A stretch of 64,000 nt of DNA from RZZS01 sp964498755 (GTDB lineage Bacteria; Pseudomonadota; Alphaproteobacteria; Micavibrionales; Micavibrionaceae). Within the stretch, counting starts at the first letter, position 1; each line of letters starts with the position of its first letter. This document shows positions 43,499 to 52,612 of the stretch, one piece after another. The notes under the pieces were generated by a model that saw only the letters and a program-made list of their open reading frames with translations, was not told the DNA's origin and did not search any database. Where the stretch lies: contig CAZCIB010000004.1 of the NCBI GenBank assembly GCA_964498755.1, positions 1 through 64,000 on the forward strand. The letters run 5' to 3'. Both the position numbers and the translations under genes were made by a program.

Positions 43499-44857
43499 TT
43501 ACTTGCCAATGCAGAAGTCACGAAAAATAACGTCCAGCAAATCCTCTACATCCACCTTGCCCGTTATCCTGCCAAGCGCGCGCATCGCGAGCCTGACGTC
43601 TTCAGCGACAAGCTCCGGCATATCGGCGCCCTGCGCACGTTTCAGAGACTCCAGGCAATCTTCTAGAGCCTCCCTGTGCCGCGCCCTCGATAAAGACGGC
43701 ATATCGGCCGTTCCAATAACCTCGGCCGCTTTGTTTTCCAGAGCCTGCAGCAGTTCCTGCAGACCCGTCCGGGCTTTGGCCGAAACGGCAAGCTGATCCT
43801 TCGCAACAAAAGACATGGGCCTGCCATCAAGACAATCTGTTTTGTTTAACGCAACAAGCGAATGCGCGGAAAGCAGCTCCAGCGTAGATTCGTCCGGGGC
43901 AGACAGGGTCGCGTCAAAAACAAGAATTCGGATGTCCGCTTCTTCCGCACTCTGGCGCGCCCGCCGTATGCCTTCGCCCTCTATCTCCCCATGCGCGCCT
44001 TCAAGCAAGTGCTCAGGGCGCAATCCCGCAGTATCGGAGAGAATTAGCGGATAGCCTGCCAGATCCAGATAAACCTCTATTATATCACGAGTCGTTCCCG
44101 GCGTTTCCGAGACGATTGCGACGTCTCTACGGGCAAGGGCATTAATGAGGCTTGATTTGCCCGCGTTCGGCGCGCCGATAATCGCAACGCGCAGCCCGTC
44201 GCGCAAACGCTCGCCGCGCCTGTTATCATCAAGATGCGCGTGGATTTCTTCTTCCAGCTTTTGCGCTTCAACAGAGCATCTTTCCAAGACCTTCTCAGGA
44301 AGATCTTCGTCGGGGAAATCTATTTCCGCCTCGATATAAGCAAGCAATTCTTTCAGTTTATCATGCCAGCCGATATATAATTTAGACAGGGAGCCGGAAA
44401 TCTGGCTAAGCGCCTGGCGCCGCTGTAGCTCTGTCTGCGCATGTATCAGATCCGCGACGGCCTCCGATTCTGTCAGGTCCATTTTCCCGTTTTCAAAGGC
44501 CCGACGGGTAAATTCCCCCGGTTCGGCAAGTCTCAAACCCCCCATCCGTGAAAAGGCCGCATACATGGCGCGCTGAACGGCATGCCCGCCATGCGTTTGA
44601 AATTCAGCGCAATCTTCGCCCGTAAAGCTGGCGGGAGCAGGAAAAAATAACGCTAGGCCCTGATCGATAATCTCTTCTTCGTCGGGATTTTTAAAAGGAC
44701 GGTAGTAAGCCTTTCTGGGTTTCGGGTCAGTCAGACCCGCTATTGTCGCAAGGCACGTCCGCGCCCCGGGTCCTGAAATGCGGAAAACAGAAACCCCGCC
44801 AACGCCCAAAGGCGTTGAAAGCGCAAATATAGTATCTGTTTGAGGCGTCTGTTTCAT
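43499..44857 (-). CDS. mnmE: tRNA modification GTPase MnmE (TrmE)
   Basis: A 452-aa three-domain protein. The N-terminal domain binds formyl-tetrahydrofolate (IFALSTPLGVGGVSVFRISG). A central helical part is interrupted by a Ras-like G domain: GAPNAGKSSLIN, DTAGLRP and LNKTDCLDG. The C-terminal motif CIGK is intact. It is the partner of MnmG, whose gene follows after 50 bp. The + strand neighbour starts 73 bp away, leaving a divergent promoter region. Confidence 0.97.
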   Translation of the reverse strand: MKQTPQTDTIFALSTPLGVGGVSVFRISGPGARTCLATIAGLTDPKPRKAYYRPFKNPDEEEIIDQGLALFFPAPASFTGEDCAEFQTHGGHAVQRAMYAAFSRMGGLRLAEPGEFTRRAFENGKMDLTESEAVADLIHAQTELQRRQALSQISGSLSKLYIGWHDKLKELLAYIEAEIDFPDEDLPEKVLERCSVEAQKLEEEIHAHLDDNRRGERLRDGLRVAIIGAPNAGKSSLINALARRDVAIVSETPGTTRDIIEVYLDLAGYPLILSDTAGLRPEHLLEGAHGEIEGEGIRRARQSAEEADIRILVFDATLSAPDESTLELLSAHSLVALNKTDCLDGRPMSFVAKDQLAVSAKARTGLQELLQALENKAAEVIGTADMPSLSRARHREALEDCLESLKRAQGADMPELVAEDVRLAMRALGRITGKVDVEDLLDVIFRDFCIGK

Positions 44858-44930
44858 AAAAGCCTATTTTTGTTGTGATTGACAGTTTTTATCGGATAAG
44901 ACACGCTCAGAAAAGAAATAATTGCGCGGT

Positions 44931-46838
44931 ATGTTTCACGTGAAACAAGACATTCAGGATATAGCGGAAGAAACGCTGTCTTCAGATACATTGTCCCTGA
45001 CAATGCAAAATGAAGACCGTGACCGTAAAATAGACCAGTTTCTGGACGCGGTGTTCAAGGAAAACTGGGCGAACAACTTTCTTATTCTGGCGCTAACCGC
45101 GGGTCCTGTCACATATCTTGGTCTGAATGTCGGCTATTATATTGGCTATGGTACGTTTCCGCCATTTCAGCTTTTTATCTACTTTGCAGCCTTTACGGCC
45201 ATTGCAGGCCTGCTGGGCTTCGTTTTACGCGTCGCCGAGCATGTCAACAAAGAACGCCGGGAAAGCCGGGCCGGACGCCTTCTGGTCGTCGCTATGGGCA
45301 TTTTGCCGAGACTGATCCAGAATTCCAGAGAATTGCAATTGCAACATTTATCGGAAGAGGTCATTGCCCAGGAGGCCGCTCTTCTTATTCTTAAAAACAG
45401 TCACCCGCAATACGCGGAGTTAAGAGAAGCATTTTACGTTTTAACCAACAACGATGAAATCGCGACTCAGCTATGCCGGATCCGGATTTACGAGGAAGTC
45501 GGCTTTTTTTCCCGCAGTCAGCTGATTCGTCAGGATATTGAACCGGAAATAAAAAAATGCCTTGAGGCACTCGAAACTGAACGCCCGGACGTCGCTTACT
45601 GGCTGGAACGTCACTACAAAGGCAAACCGCCCAGCTTAAAAGAAGGTCTGCCGCGGAACGAGAGTTTTATAGAGCGCCTGCTCGTCTGGAGTGAGACGGA
45701 CACGGATGAATATCTTCGCACAAGGGATATTGACGAACTTCTAACGCTCGTCATGGAGCTGCTTTGCGGCCGCGAAATACCGCTGTTAAGCACGAGTTAC
45801 TCCGGAAAGAACGAAATTGGCATAATTGCGGAGCAATTACACGCCGCCAGAGCCAGCTACAGGGTAGCGAACGCGGCGCGTTTCAGCCGCATTAAATCAA
45901 TCGCGAGATACTTCCAGTACGAAGAAGATTTTCACGATAGCATCCCGACAAATTTCAGGGACGCGACGAAACTTCTGAGCCTGATTGAGGAACAAATTGA
46001 CGTCCTGTGCGAGGATATCAACAAACTGAAATCCGTGAAAGCGAGCAAGACGCGCGAGAGTCTGAGAAAATTAAAGAGAAAAACAGAGCTGCTCCAAAAT
46101 GTCATCGGGTTTTACAGGGAATTGCTGACGGCGCACAGGCGCGCGGAAAAACGCGAGGATAACTTGCGCCGTCTTATCCAGAAATGGAGGAGCATATGCC
46201 AGGAAATCGACGGAAGCATCGGCTTGCTAAGTGTGGACAAGCGCCAGACGAAACGCCGGGAAGGCATTGTTATTCTTCAACGCATGATCCGTCTGAACAA
46301 TCATGAAAAAATACGCCTCGTCAGACAAACTTATCCCCTCATAAAACATATGAATGACAATATCGTCAGCCTTAACATTGATGACTATAAAAAACTGGTG
46401 GTGGAGCTACTTACAGCCCTTGATCCGCTGATTTACATTACGTCCGCCGACACACAGCGCGCCATCGAACTGTCCAACGCGCCGAACTTTATCTCGATCC
46501 ACTCCAGTTTCAGCGCAGAAGCGAAAACCTTATGGGCGACGAACTACACGCGCGAGCTGGAAACAGATATGGCGCGCATGGCTGAGAGACTTTTCCGCGC
46601 TTTGATAACCCAGTATAACCTTGCGCTTGACAATGCGGCGATAGACTTCTTCGTTACAAATTATAACGCGGACAGGGAAAAACTGGAGACCATGCTGCGC
46701 ACGCTCGAAAGAGATACGGCGATGCCGCCTTTATCGCAGCTTGAAAAGCTAAACCGTAAGCCTAATTTGAAAAAGACATGGATGCAGACTTTATCGGAAG
46801 CGACGACGACGCTACGTCTCGCCGGGCAAAAAGTATAG
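44931..46838 (+). CDS. Unknown membrane-anchored helical protein
   Basis: A 635-aa protein from ATG 44931. Two membrane helices lie near residues 45-65 and 75-100 (NNFLILALTAGPVTYLGL and FIYFAAFTAIAGLLGFVL). The remaining 530 residues are soluble, charged and almost wholly helical, with coiled-coil stretches (KLKSVKASKTRESLRKLKRK). No enzyme motif or known family was recognised. The first codons are made of a parS site, so ParB spreading may affect its transcription. It precedes a hydrolase gene by 13 bp. ATG 45003 is an alternative start. Confidence 0.75.
   Translation: MFHVKQDIQDIAEETLSSDTLSLTMQNEDRDRKIDQFLDAVFKENWANNFLILALTAGPVTYLGLNVGYYIGYGTFPPFQLFIYFAAFTAIAGLLGFVLRVAEHVNKERRESRAGRLLVVAMGILPRLIQNSRELQLQHLSEEVIAQEAALLILKNSHPQYAELREAFYVLTNNDEIATQLCRIRIYEEVGFFSRSQLIRQDIEPEIKKCLEALETERPDVAYWLERHYKGKPPSLKEGLPRNESFIERLLVWSETDTDEYLRTRDIDELLTLVMELLCGREIPLLSTSYSGKNEIGIIAEQLHAARASYRVANAARFSRIKSIARYFQYEEDFHDSIPTNFRDATKLLSLIEEQIDVLCEDINKLKSVKASKTRESLRKLKRKTELLQNVIGFYRELLTAHRRAEKREDNLRRLIQKWRSICQEIDGSIGLLSVDKRQTKRREGIVILQRMIRLNNHEKIRLVRQTYPLIKHMNDNIVSLNIDDYKKLVVELLTALDPLIYITSADTQRAIELSNAPNFISIHSSFSAEAKTLWATNYTRELETDMARMAERLFRALITQYNLALDNAAIDFFVTNYNADREKLETMLRTLERDTAMPPLSQLEKLNRKPNLKKTWMQTLSEATTTLRLAGQKV
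44932..44947. promoter_or_regulatory. parS: parS site at the start of the 635-aa membrane protein gene
   Basis: TGTTTCACGTGAAACA, perfect and identical to the site in rsmG. It begins one base after the A of the proposed ATG, so it encodes the first residues (MFHVKQ) of the next gene. Confidence 0.95.
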
Positions 46839-46851
46839 AAAAGGGCCAGAC

Positions 46852-47544
46852 ATGACAGAATTACAGATACCTTCTCACGACAATTCCTCCTTCAGCAGCT
46901 ACGTGGCTTATCCGGAAAGCGAGAAAGCCCCGACGATTATCGTTATACAGGAGATTTTCGGCATTAATCAGGAAATCAGGGAAAAGTGCGATGAACTGGC
47001 CGGAAAAGGATACGTGGCCGTGGCCCCAGATCTTTTCTGGCGTCAGGAGCGCGGGGTTGAGCTCACCGATAAAACGGATGAGGAATGGCAAAAAGCGTTC
47101 TCTTTAATGCAGGGCTTCGACGCCGACTTGGGGATAAAGGATATACAAAGCGCGATCGACTTTATTCGCAAGCAACCTTACAGCAATGGCAAGGTCGGGG
47201 CTATCGGCTATTGTCTGGGCGGAAAACTGGCCTACCTTACCGCAACGCGCACAGATGCCGATTGTTCCGTTGGCTATTACGGCGTTGGCATTGAGGACAT
47301 GCTCGACGAAGCGGTCAATATAAAGAATTCCTTACTTCTTCATATTGCCGAGGAGGACGAGTTTGTTGACAAGGATGCGCAGGCCAAAATCAAGGAAGGC
47401 CTGAAAGATCACGAAAATGTCACGCTTTATTCCTATCCCGGCGCCAATCACGCTTTCGCGCGTGGAAATGGCATTCATTACCATGAAGAGTCGGCGAAGG
47501 CCGCAAACGCGCGCACGGATGAGTTTTTAAAAGCGGCGCTATAA
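46852..47544 (+). CDS. Dienelactone hydrolase family protein
   Basis: A 230-aa alpha/beta hydrolase. IIVIQEIFGINQEIREKCDE near 30 includes the oxyanion Glu region; the nucleophile Cys lies in GAIGYCLGGKLAY near 120, with Asp in EEDEFVDK and His in YPGANHAFARG. This Cys-Asp-His triad is that of dienelactone hydrolases, which open lactones, although most genomic members have other small ester substrates. It is probably cotranscribed with the 635-aa membrane protein. Confidence 0.93.
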   Translation: MTELQIPSHDNSSFSSYVAYPESEKAPTIIVIQEIFGINQEIREKCDELAGKGYVAVAPDLFWRQERGVELTDKTDEEWQKAFSLMQGFDADLGIKDIQSAIDFIRKQPYSNGKVGAIGYCLGGKLAYLTATRTDADCSVGYYGVGIEDMLDEAVNIKNSLLLHIAEEDEFVDKDAQAKIKEGLKDHENVTLYSYPGANHAFARGNGIHYHEESAKAANARTDEFLKAAL

Positions 47545-47694
47545 CCGCCGCCTGACTGGCGATAAAATGCATATCATCTTTAGCCTGGTTCAGGCTCCGT
47601 AAGTGAGAAAGCTTCAAGGAGTAAGCCACGCCTGTGCGGGCAAGGGCGCTGTTCTTCCCGTATCCGGAAGGCAGGGCGAATTGCTCGCCGGATA

Positions 47695-47982
47695 TCAGGC
47701 CAAGAACAGCGGCTCCCGCAGATCCGGCAGAACGCCGGTTATCCGATACAAAGGCTCAGGCAGGGTATGGGGTTTTTGGAGCAGGGGAAGAGAAACCTCC
47801 GTATCGGATCCTGAAGCAGATAATTTTTGAGAAGACAGCGCGGGTTCGATGCGATCATTCCGGGAAGACGAGGACACCCCGGCGGACACAGCCAGAAGAA
47901 AAATCATCAGAAAAAGAACTGCGCTAAATGTCCGGGCTACATGAAAAGAGTTAGCCGGTGATGAGCCGTACCCTGTATTCAT
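47695..47982 (-). CDS. Possible small membrane protein of unknown function
   Basis: A 95-aa frame from ATG 47982 with AAGG upstream. One strong membrane helix (FSAVLFLMIFLLAVSAGV, about 20-38) is followed by a Ser-rich polar part (SSSSRNDRIEPALSSQKLSA) and a Pro/Leu tail. This would be a bitopic protein with the tail outside. No family was recognised. It lies alone in the 607-bp gap between the hydrolase and rho genes; nothing else is seen in that gap. Confidence 0.4.
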   Translation of the reverse strand: MNTGYGSSPANSFHVARTFSAVLFLMIFLLAVSAGVSSSSRNDRIEPALSSQKLSASGSDTEVSLPLLQKPHTLPEPLYRITGVLPDLREPLFLA

Positions 47983-48151
47983 TAGTCTTGCCTTTCGCAA
48001 ACCTGAGCTGACTTCTTGCGAGTCGTTATCAGGACCGTTGCCTTACTATTTTATGACAACATACAAAAGTATAATTCGCAAGGATTTTCGTTTCGAAATC
48101 AAATAGAAAGCAGTTTTTATTCGCCTCTTATTTGATTAAAATGACGTGAAT

Positions 48152-49408
48152 TTACTGGTTCATCGCAGAGAAGAAATCTTCGTTACACTTGGTATCTTTC
48201 ATTTTCTCCAGCAGGAACTCCATGGCGTCAACAGTGCCCATAGGATTAAGTATACGGCGCAAAACCCACATTTTCTGCAGAGTCTCGCGGTCAACGAGAA
48301 GCTCTTCCTTACGCGTACCGGACTTCTGGATATCAATAGCCGGAAAGACGCGCTTGTCGGAAAGCTTGCGGTCCAGAACGATCTCCGAGTTTCCTGTGCC
48401 TTTAAACTCCTCGAAAATAACTTCGTCCATACGTGAGCCCGTGTCGATAAGGGCCGTCGCGATAATAGTCAGGCTGCCGCCCTGTTCGATATTACGCGCT
48501 GCGCCGAAGAAACGCTTGGGCCGCTGCAGGGCGTTGGCGTCAACGCCCCCGGTCAAAACCTTACCAGAACTTGGAACAACCGTGTTGTAGGCGCGCGCAA
48601 GGCGAGTAATCGAGTCCAGAAGAATAACAACGTCGCGCTTGTGTTCTACAAGACGCTTGGCTTTTTCCATGACCATTTCCGCAACCTGAACGTGGCGCGC
48701 CGCCGGCTCGTCAAACGTGGATGAAATCACTTCGCCGCGCACGGAACGCGCCATGTCCGTAACCTCTTCCGGGCGCTCGTCAATAAGCAGAACGATAAGA
48801 TAGGCTTCGGGATGATTGCTTGCCACGGAATGCGCAACCTCTTGCAGCATAACGGTTTTACCTGTGCGCGGCGGCGCGACGATAAGCGCGCGTTGGCCAA
48901 AACCTAAAGGCGATACCAGCTCTACAACGCGCTGCACATAGCCCTTTTTCGTCGGGTCATCCAGCTCGAGATTGATTTTGCGTTCGGGATAAAGAGGGGT
49001 GAGGTTGTCGAAATTAATTCGGTGACGGATTTTTTCCGGCGGCTCGTTGTTAATCGTATCAACTTTCAACAACGCGAAGTAACGTTCGGAATCTTTCGGC
49101 GCGCGTATCTGCCCTTCGCAGATATCGCCAGTCCTCAACCCGAAGCGGCGCACCTGACTGGGCGAGACATAGATATCGTCAGGCCCGGGGAGGTAGTTTT
49201 CTTCCGGGCTTCGCAGAAAACCAAATCCGTCCTGAAGGACTTCAAGTACGCCGGTTCCGGTAATCGGGACCCCCTGGTCCGCCAACTGCTTCAGGACAGC
49301 GAACATGATGTCCTGCTTGCGCATCGTGCCGCAGTTCTCCAGATCAAGCTCTTCAGCAAAAGCAAGCAACTCGGCCGGAGACCGCGTCTTTAACTCCTGT
49401 AAATTCAT
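48152..49408 (-). CDS. rho: Transcription termination factor Rho
   Basis: A 418-aa hexameric RNA helicase. The N-terminal domain starts MNLQELKTRSPAELLAFAEE; the primary RNA site is GFGFLRSPEENYLPGPDDIY near 70; Walker A is APPRTGKTVMLQ near 180; Walker B is VVILLDSITRLARAYN near 265, and the Q- and R-loop regions follow. Length is normal. It lies in the hemE-hemH-hemJ-rho order but 239 bp after hemJ, so it has its own promoter region. Confidence 0.98.
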   Translation of the reverse strand: MNLQELKTRSPAELLAFAEELDLENCGTMRKQDIMFAVLKQLADQGVPITGTGVLEVLQDGFGFLRSPEENYLPGPDDIYVSPSQVRRFGLRTGDICEGQIRAPKDSERYFALLKVDTINNEPPEKIRHRINFDNLTPLYPERKINLELDDPTKKGYVQRVVELVSPLGFGQRALIVAPPRTGKTVMLQEVAHSVASNHPEAYLIVLLIDERPEEVTDMARSVRGEVISSTFDEPAARHVQVAEMVMEKAKRLVEHKRDVVILLDSITRLARAYNTVVPSSGKVLTGGVDANALQRPKRFFGAARNIEQGGSLTIIATALIDTGSRMDEVIFEEFKGTGNSEIVLDRKLSDKRVFPAIDIQKSGTRKEELLVDRETLQKMWVLRRILNPMGTVDAMEFLLEKMKDTKCNEDFFSAMNQ

Positions 49409-49647
49409 GGGAAACTCTTCATTTGAATGATCAAACTAATTCCTGTGCAAGGAAACCAAACATATCTGCCATATATTCGAGGATGTCCGTTTTGTTATCC
49501 TACCCGCAGAACAATGACTGAATTTCTCTTGAGGAAACTCGCAACAAGTCTTCCCTGTTGCCTTAAAGTCTGTGTTTTGTTCTGGAATATTACTAAGATA
49601 TAAAGGTTTATATCGTAAGCTTTCTAGCCTGTCAACACTATGATTAT

Positions 49648-50103
49648 CTAAAAAGGCTCAATAACGCCCATAATTACTATTATAATCATCATCACGGTCG
49701 GGGCCTCGTTCACAATCCGGTAAAACCGTGCGCTGAACGTATTCCTGTCCTGCGCAAATAACCGCCGCCAGCGGGCAAACGCCATATGCATCCCCGTCAA
49801 GCCAAAAAGCATGAGAAGTTTCACGTGAAACCATCCTTGCTCCAGCAGGGCGGGATTGCCGACAAGCATTAAGATTCCAAAAAGCCACGTCGCGATCATC
49901 GCGGGATTCATGATAATTCGCAGCAGTTTACGTTCCATAACCTTAAACGTTTCGGACAAATCTGATCCCGCCTGCGCATCCGCGTGGTAAACGAACAACC
50001 GCGGCAAATAAAGCAGGCCAGCCATCCAGGCGATAAACGCGATGATATGCAGCGCCCGCAGCCAGTCATAAATGTTCAGAATATATTCGGTCACGATACT
50101 CAC
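49648..50103 (-). CDS. hemJ: Protoporphyrinogen IX oxidase, HemJ type
   Basis: A 151-aa membrane protein from GTG 50103, which overlaps the hemH stop in GTGA. Four hydrophobic helices with conserved histidines: LRALHIIAFIAWMAGLLYLP, VYHADAQ, and WFHVKLLMLFGLTGMHM. HemJ oxidises protoporphyrinogen with haem as cofactor and replaces HemG/HemY in most alphaproteobacteria. It lies with the ferrochelatase and uroporphyrinogen decarboxylase genes. A parS core site is inside the gene. Confidence 0.92.
   Translation of the reverse strand: MSIVTEYILNIYDWLRALHIIAFIAWMAGLLYLPRLFVYHADAQAGSDLSETFKVMERKLLRIIMNPAMIATWLFGILMLVGNPALLEQGWFHVKLLMLFGLTGMHMAFARWRRLFAQDRNTFSARFYRIVNEAPTVMMIIIVIMGVIEPF
49818..49831. 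promoter_or_regulatory. parS: parS core site within hemJ
   Basis: GTTTCACGTGAAAC, the 14-bp core of the parS palindrome. The outermost pair (A/C) departs from the 16-bp consensus seen at the two other sites. Confidence 0.85.
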
Positions 50104-51179
50104 TGGATCATCTCCTGATAGGCCGTACAGCAACGCTTAAAGCCGTTGGGGCAAATTCTCTCCTTTGTGTCGGGAAAGATCCCTTCCCGCGCCGAAGCCA
50201 TCTCGACAACTTGCGCCAAGCCTTCAATAAACTGCTCGTGAACGCCAACTGTCGGGACTCGTTCAAAAGCCGGTACGCCAAGATCTATAGCCATTTTCCC
50301 GTACTCAAGCTCAATTTCGACAAGCGTTTCAACGTGCTCATTGACGAAAGCATGCGGATAAATCACCAACGGTACATGGTCTTCGGCCGCTTTTTCAATT
50401 TCCTCTTCCGTCGAAGGTCCTATCCATTTCATAGGCCCAACCCGGCTTTGATAACATATACGCCAGTCAAGATCATCCATGCCAAGTTTATTAATTATGG
50501 CATGCGCTGATTGTTCGCACTGCCATTGATAGGGATCTCCGCCTTTCACGACGTATTCCGGCAAACCATGTGCGGAAAGAAGCAAACGTGGTTTACGGCC
50601 GCATTCCTTTTCCACCTTCTCGATCTTTTCCCTGATAAGTTCCGCAGAGGCGCCTATAAAGCCGTCCAGTAACGGATAGCAACAGACAAGAGACGAGCTG
50701 GCCTGAAAACCGGCCTTCTTTGCCTGCCTTTGCCATTCCTGGATTGAAGACCATGTAGTGGTGGTCGAAAATTGCGGGTAAAGCGGCAGAAACACGATAT
50801 GGTCCGGCGAGAAGTCCCTGACTTTTTCAATAACCTCGCTTGCTCTCGGATGCCAGTAGCGCATGGAAACAAAAACCTGGGTCCTCAGTCTCTCGTTCTT
50901 TTTCAGGACTGCGTTCAGCGCGCGCGCCTGCGCTTCCGAATTTTCCAGCAGGGGTGAACGGTACCCCAGTTCAGCATAACTCTCCCCTGCTTCCCTGCGC
51001 GATCTTTTGCCGGCAATTCTGCTTGCGACAAACTGTCGCAGGGGCCAGGGCAATGGAATGATGTTTTTATCCGTGAAGAAATTATAGAGGAACGGCCTGA
51101 TGGATTCCTTTTTGTCCGGCCCGCCCAGATTAAACAGAACTACGGCGACTTTTTTCACGCTCTTGTCTAAACCGTCCAT
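50100..51179 (-). CDS. hemH: Ferrochelatase with C-terminal cysteines
   Basis: A 359-aa enzyme that inserts iron into protoporphyrin. VVLFNLGGPDKKESIRPFLY at the start, PLYPQFSTTTTWSS near 145, the active-site His in LLSAHGLPEYVVKGGDPY near 205, and the Glu-containing VNEHVETLVEIE near 280 are all present. The C-terminus ends CPNGFKRCC, and a CC pair lies near 163; some alphaproteobacterial ferrochelatases bind a [2Fe-2S] cluster with such residues, so one is likely here. It overlaps hemE by 13 nt and hemJ by 4 nt. Confidence 0.95.
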   Translation of the reverse strand: MDGLDKSVKKVAVVLFNLGGPDKKESIRPFLYNFFTDKNIIPLPWPLRQFVASRIAGKRSRREAGESYAELGYRSPLLENSEAQARALNAVLKKNERLRTQVFVSMRYWHPRASEVIEKVRDFSPDHIVFLPLYPQFSTTTTWSSIQEWQRQAKKAGFQASSSLVCCYPLLDGFIGASAELIREKIEKVEKECGRKPRLLLSAHGLPEYVVKGGDPYQWQCEQSAHAIINKLGMDDLDWRICYQSRVGPMKWIGPSTEEEIEKAAEDHVPLVIYPHAFVNEHVETLVEIELEYGKMAIDLGVPAFERVPTVGVHEQFIEGLAQVVEMASAREGIFPDTKERICPNGFKRCCTAYQEMIQ

Positions 51180-52207
51180 GATTTCACCATAGCGACAACC
51201 TCTTCGACATGTTCCGGCGGCGTTTCCTTGTGAATTCCATGTCCAAGGTTAAACACAAAAGGCGCAACCGAAAACCGTTCAAGAATTTGTTCTACTGACA
51301 GCGACAAGGAATCCCCGCCTGCCAGCAAACAGGCGGGATCAAGATTGCCTTGTAAAACAGTTGTGCCCTGAAGCGTACGAACAGCCCATTCAGCAGGAAT
51401 CTGGCTATCGAGCGAGAGACAATCAACGCCCGTTTCCTGAACGTATTTCAAAAGGCTTGGCCCCGCGCCCTTTGGAAAGCCGATCACCGGGATATTCGGA
51501 AACGTATCCTTTAGCGCGCGAACAATCCTTGCCGCCGGCGCGCTGACAAAACGCCCGAAATGCTGCGAGTCTACGATCCCTGCCCAACTGTCAAAGAGTT
51601 GTATGGCTTCCGCCCCAGCCTTGATTTGCCCCAACAAATATTCAATCGTGCTCTCCTCGATAACGTTCAGAAGCTGCCCAAACAGCTCAGGTTGTTTATA
51701 AGCCATCAGGCGCGTTTTCAGAAAATCCCGGCTCGATCCGCCATCGACCATATAACAGGCCACTGTCCACGGCGCGCCTGCAAATCCTATAAGTGCCGTA
51801 TCGCCGTAACCTTCATTGCCGAGCATTTCCGATGTTTTTTGAATCGCTTCATAAACTTTGCCAAAAGATTCCCCGGCCAGTTCCGGCTTTAATAACTCAA
51901 GACCGGACTCATCCTCGAAATTTTTCAGAACCGGCCCTATGCCTTCCTCGAATGCGACCGGCCAGCCCAGCGCATGCGGCACAACCAGTATATCCGAGAA
52001 TATTATTGCGCCGTCCATGCCGTAACGCCGGACCGGCTGGACTGTAATTTCTGAAGCAATATCAGGACTATAGACCATATCCAGAAACCCATGACGTTGT
52101 TCGCGTATCGCCCTGTACTCGGGCAGATACCGTCCAGCCTGACGCATCATCCAGACCGGAACGCGAGCGCATTGCGTTCCTTTCAGCGTTTCAGTCAAAA
52201 TTTTCAT
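51167..52207 (-). CDS. hemE: Uroporphyrinogen decarboxylase
   Basis: A 346-aa cytosolic enzyme read from ATG 52207. VPVWMMRQAGRYLPEYRAIR near 17 is the family signature with the Arg residues that hold the substrate; ITVQPVRRYGMDGAIIFSDI contains the essential Asp; GFAGAPWTVACYMVDGG near 145 and LGHGIHKETPPEHV near the end are present. In many alphaproteobacteria hemE lies beside the replication origin, and the 405-bp gap upstream of it here has origin features. Confidence 0.97.
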   Translation of the reverse strand: MKILTETLKGTQCARVPVWMMRQAGRYLPEYRAIREQRHGFLDMVYSPDIASEITVQPVRRYGMDGAIIFSDILVVPHALGWPVAFEEGIGPVLKNFEDESGLELLKPELAGESFGKVYEAIQKTSEMLGNEGYGDTALIGFAGAPWTVACYMVDGGSSRDFLKTRLMAYKQPELFGQLLNVIEESTIEYLLGQIKAGAEAIQLFDSWAGIVDSQHFGRFVSAPAARIVRALKDTFPNIPVIGFPKGAGPSLLKYVQETGVDCLSLDSQIPAEWAVRTLQGTTVLQGNLDPACLLAGGDSLSLSVEQILERFSVAPFVFNLGHGIHKETPPEHVEEVVAMVKSWTV

Positions 52208-52612
52208 GCGGAACTTTCTTGAGAGCCATTGTTTATACTCCTGACATGAAAGCAAATCCGGTCAGAAAAAAAAGAAAATAATTTAGGTTTTTGTTTTTTG
52301 TAGGGGCTGTGAAAACCGGGGAATAAACTTATCCTCCGTGTTAGCCACAAATCCACAGCCAGAGCGACTCGCAGGATTTTAAAGTTTTTTTACGATTCGT
52401 CCCTGCATTCGGACATAGTGGCCTTAAAACTACGCACAGTGCGCGAATCATCTTCGGCCCTATGACTGAAAAATGCATATTTTCCCTGCGTTCCGTCATC
52501 CATAATTTCCAGACGCTCTATCCACAGCGTTATCGACGGAATCACAGCGGGCTTGACCGAATCAGCCTGACTGGCGCATCATCATTATGCCTGAAGAAAG
52601 AAAGTTTTTTAA
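52208..52612. other. Candidate chromosomal replication origin (oriC) beside hemE
   Basis: A 405-bp gap without a convincing gene. It has an A/T-rich tract (about 52264-52300), and DnaA-box-like words one mismatch from TTWTNCACA: GTTTTCACA (complement of 52308-52316), TTAGCCACA (52341-52349) and CTATCCACA (52518-52526), plus weaker AAATCCACA. A CtrA-like half-site pair, TTAA-N7-TTAC, is at 52379-52393. hemE marks the origin in Caulobacter and Rickettsia, and three parS sites lie within 11 kb. The match is by eye; the usual RP001-type gene is missing on the far side. Confidence 0.5.
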
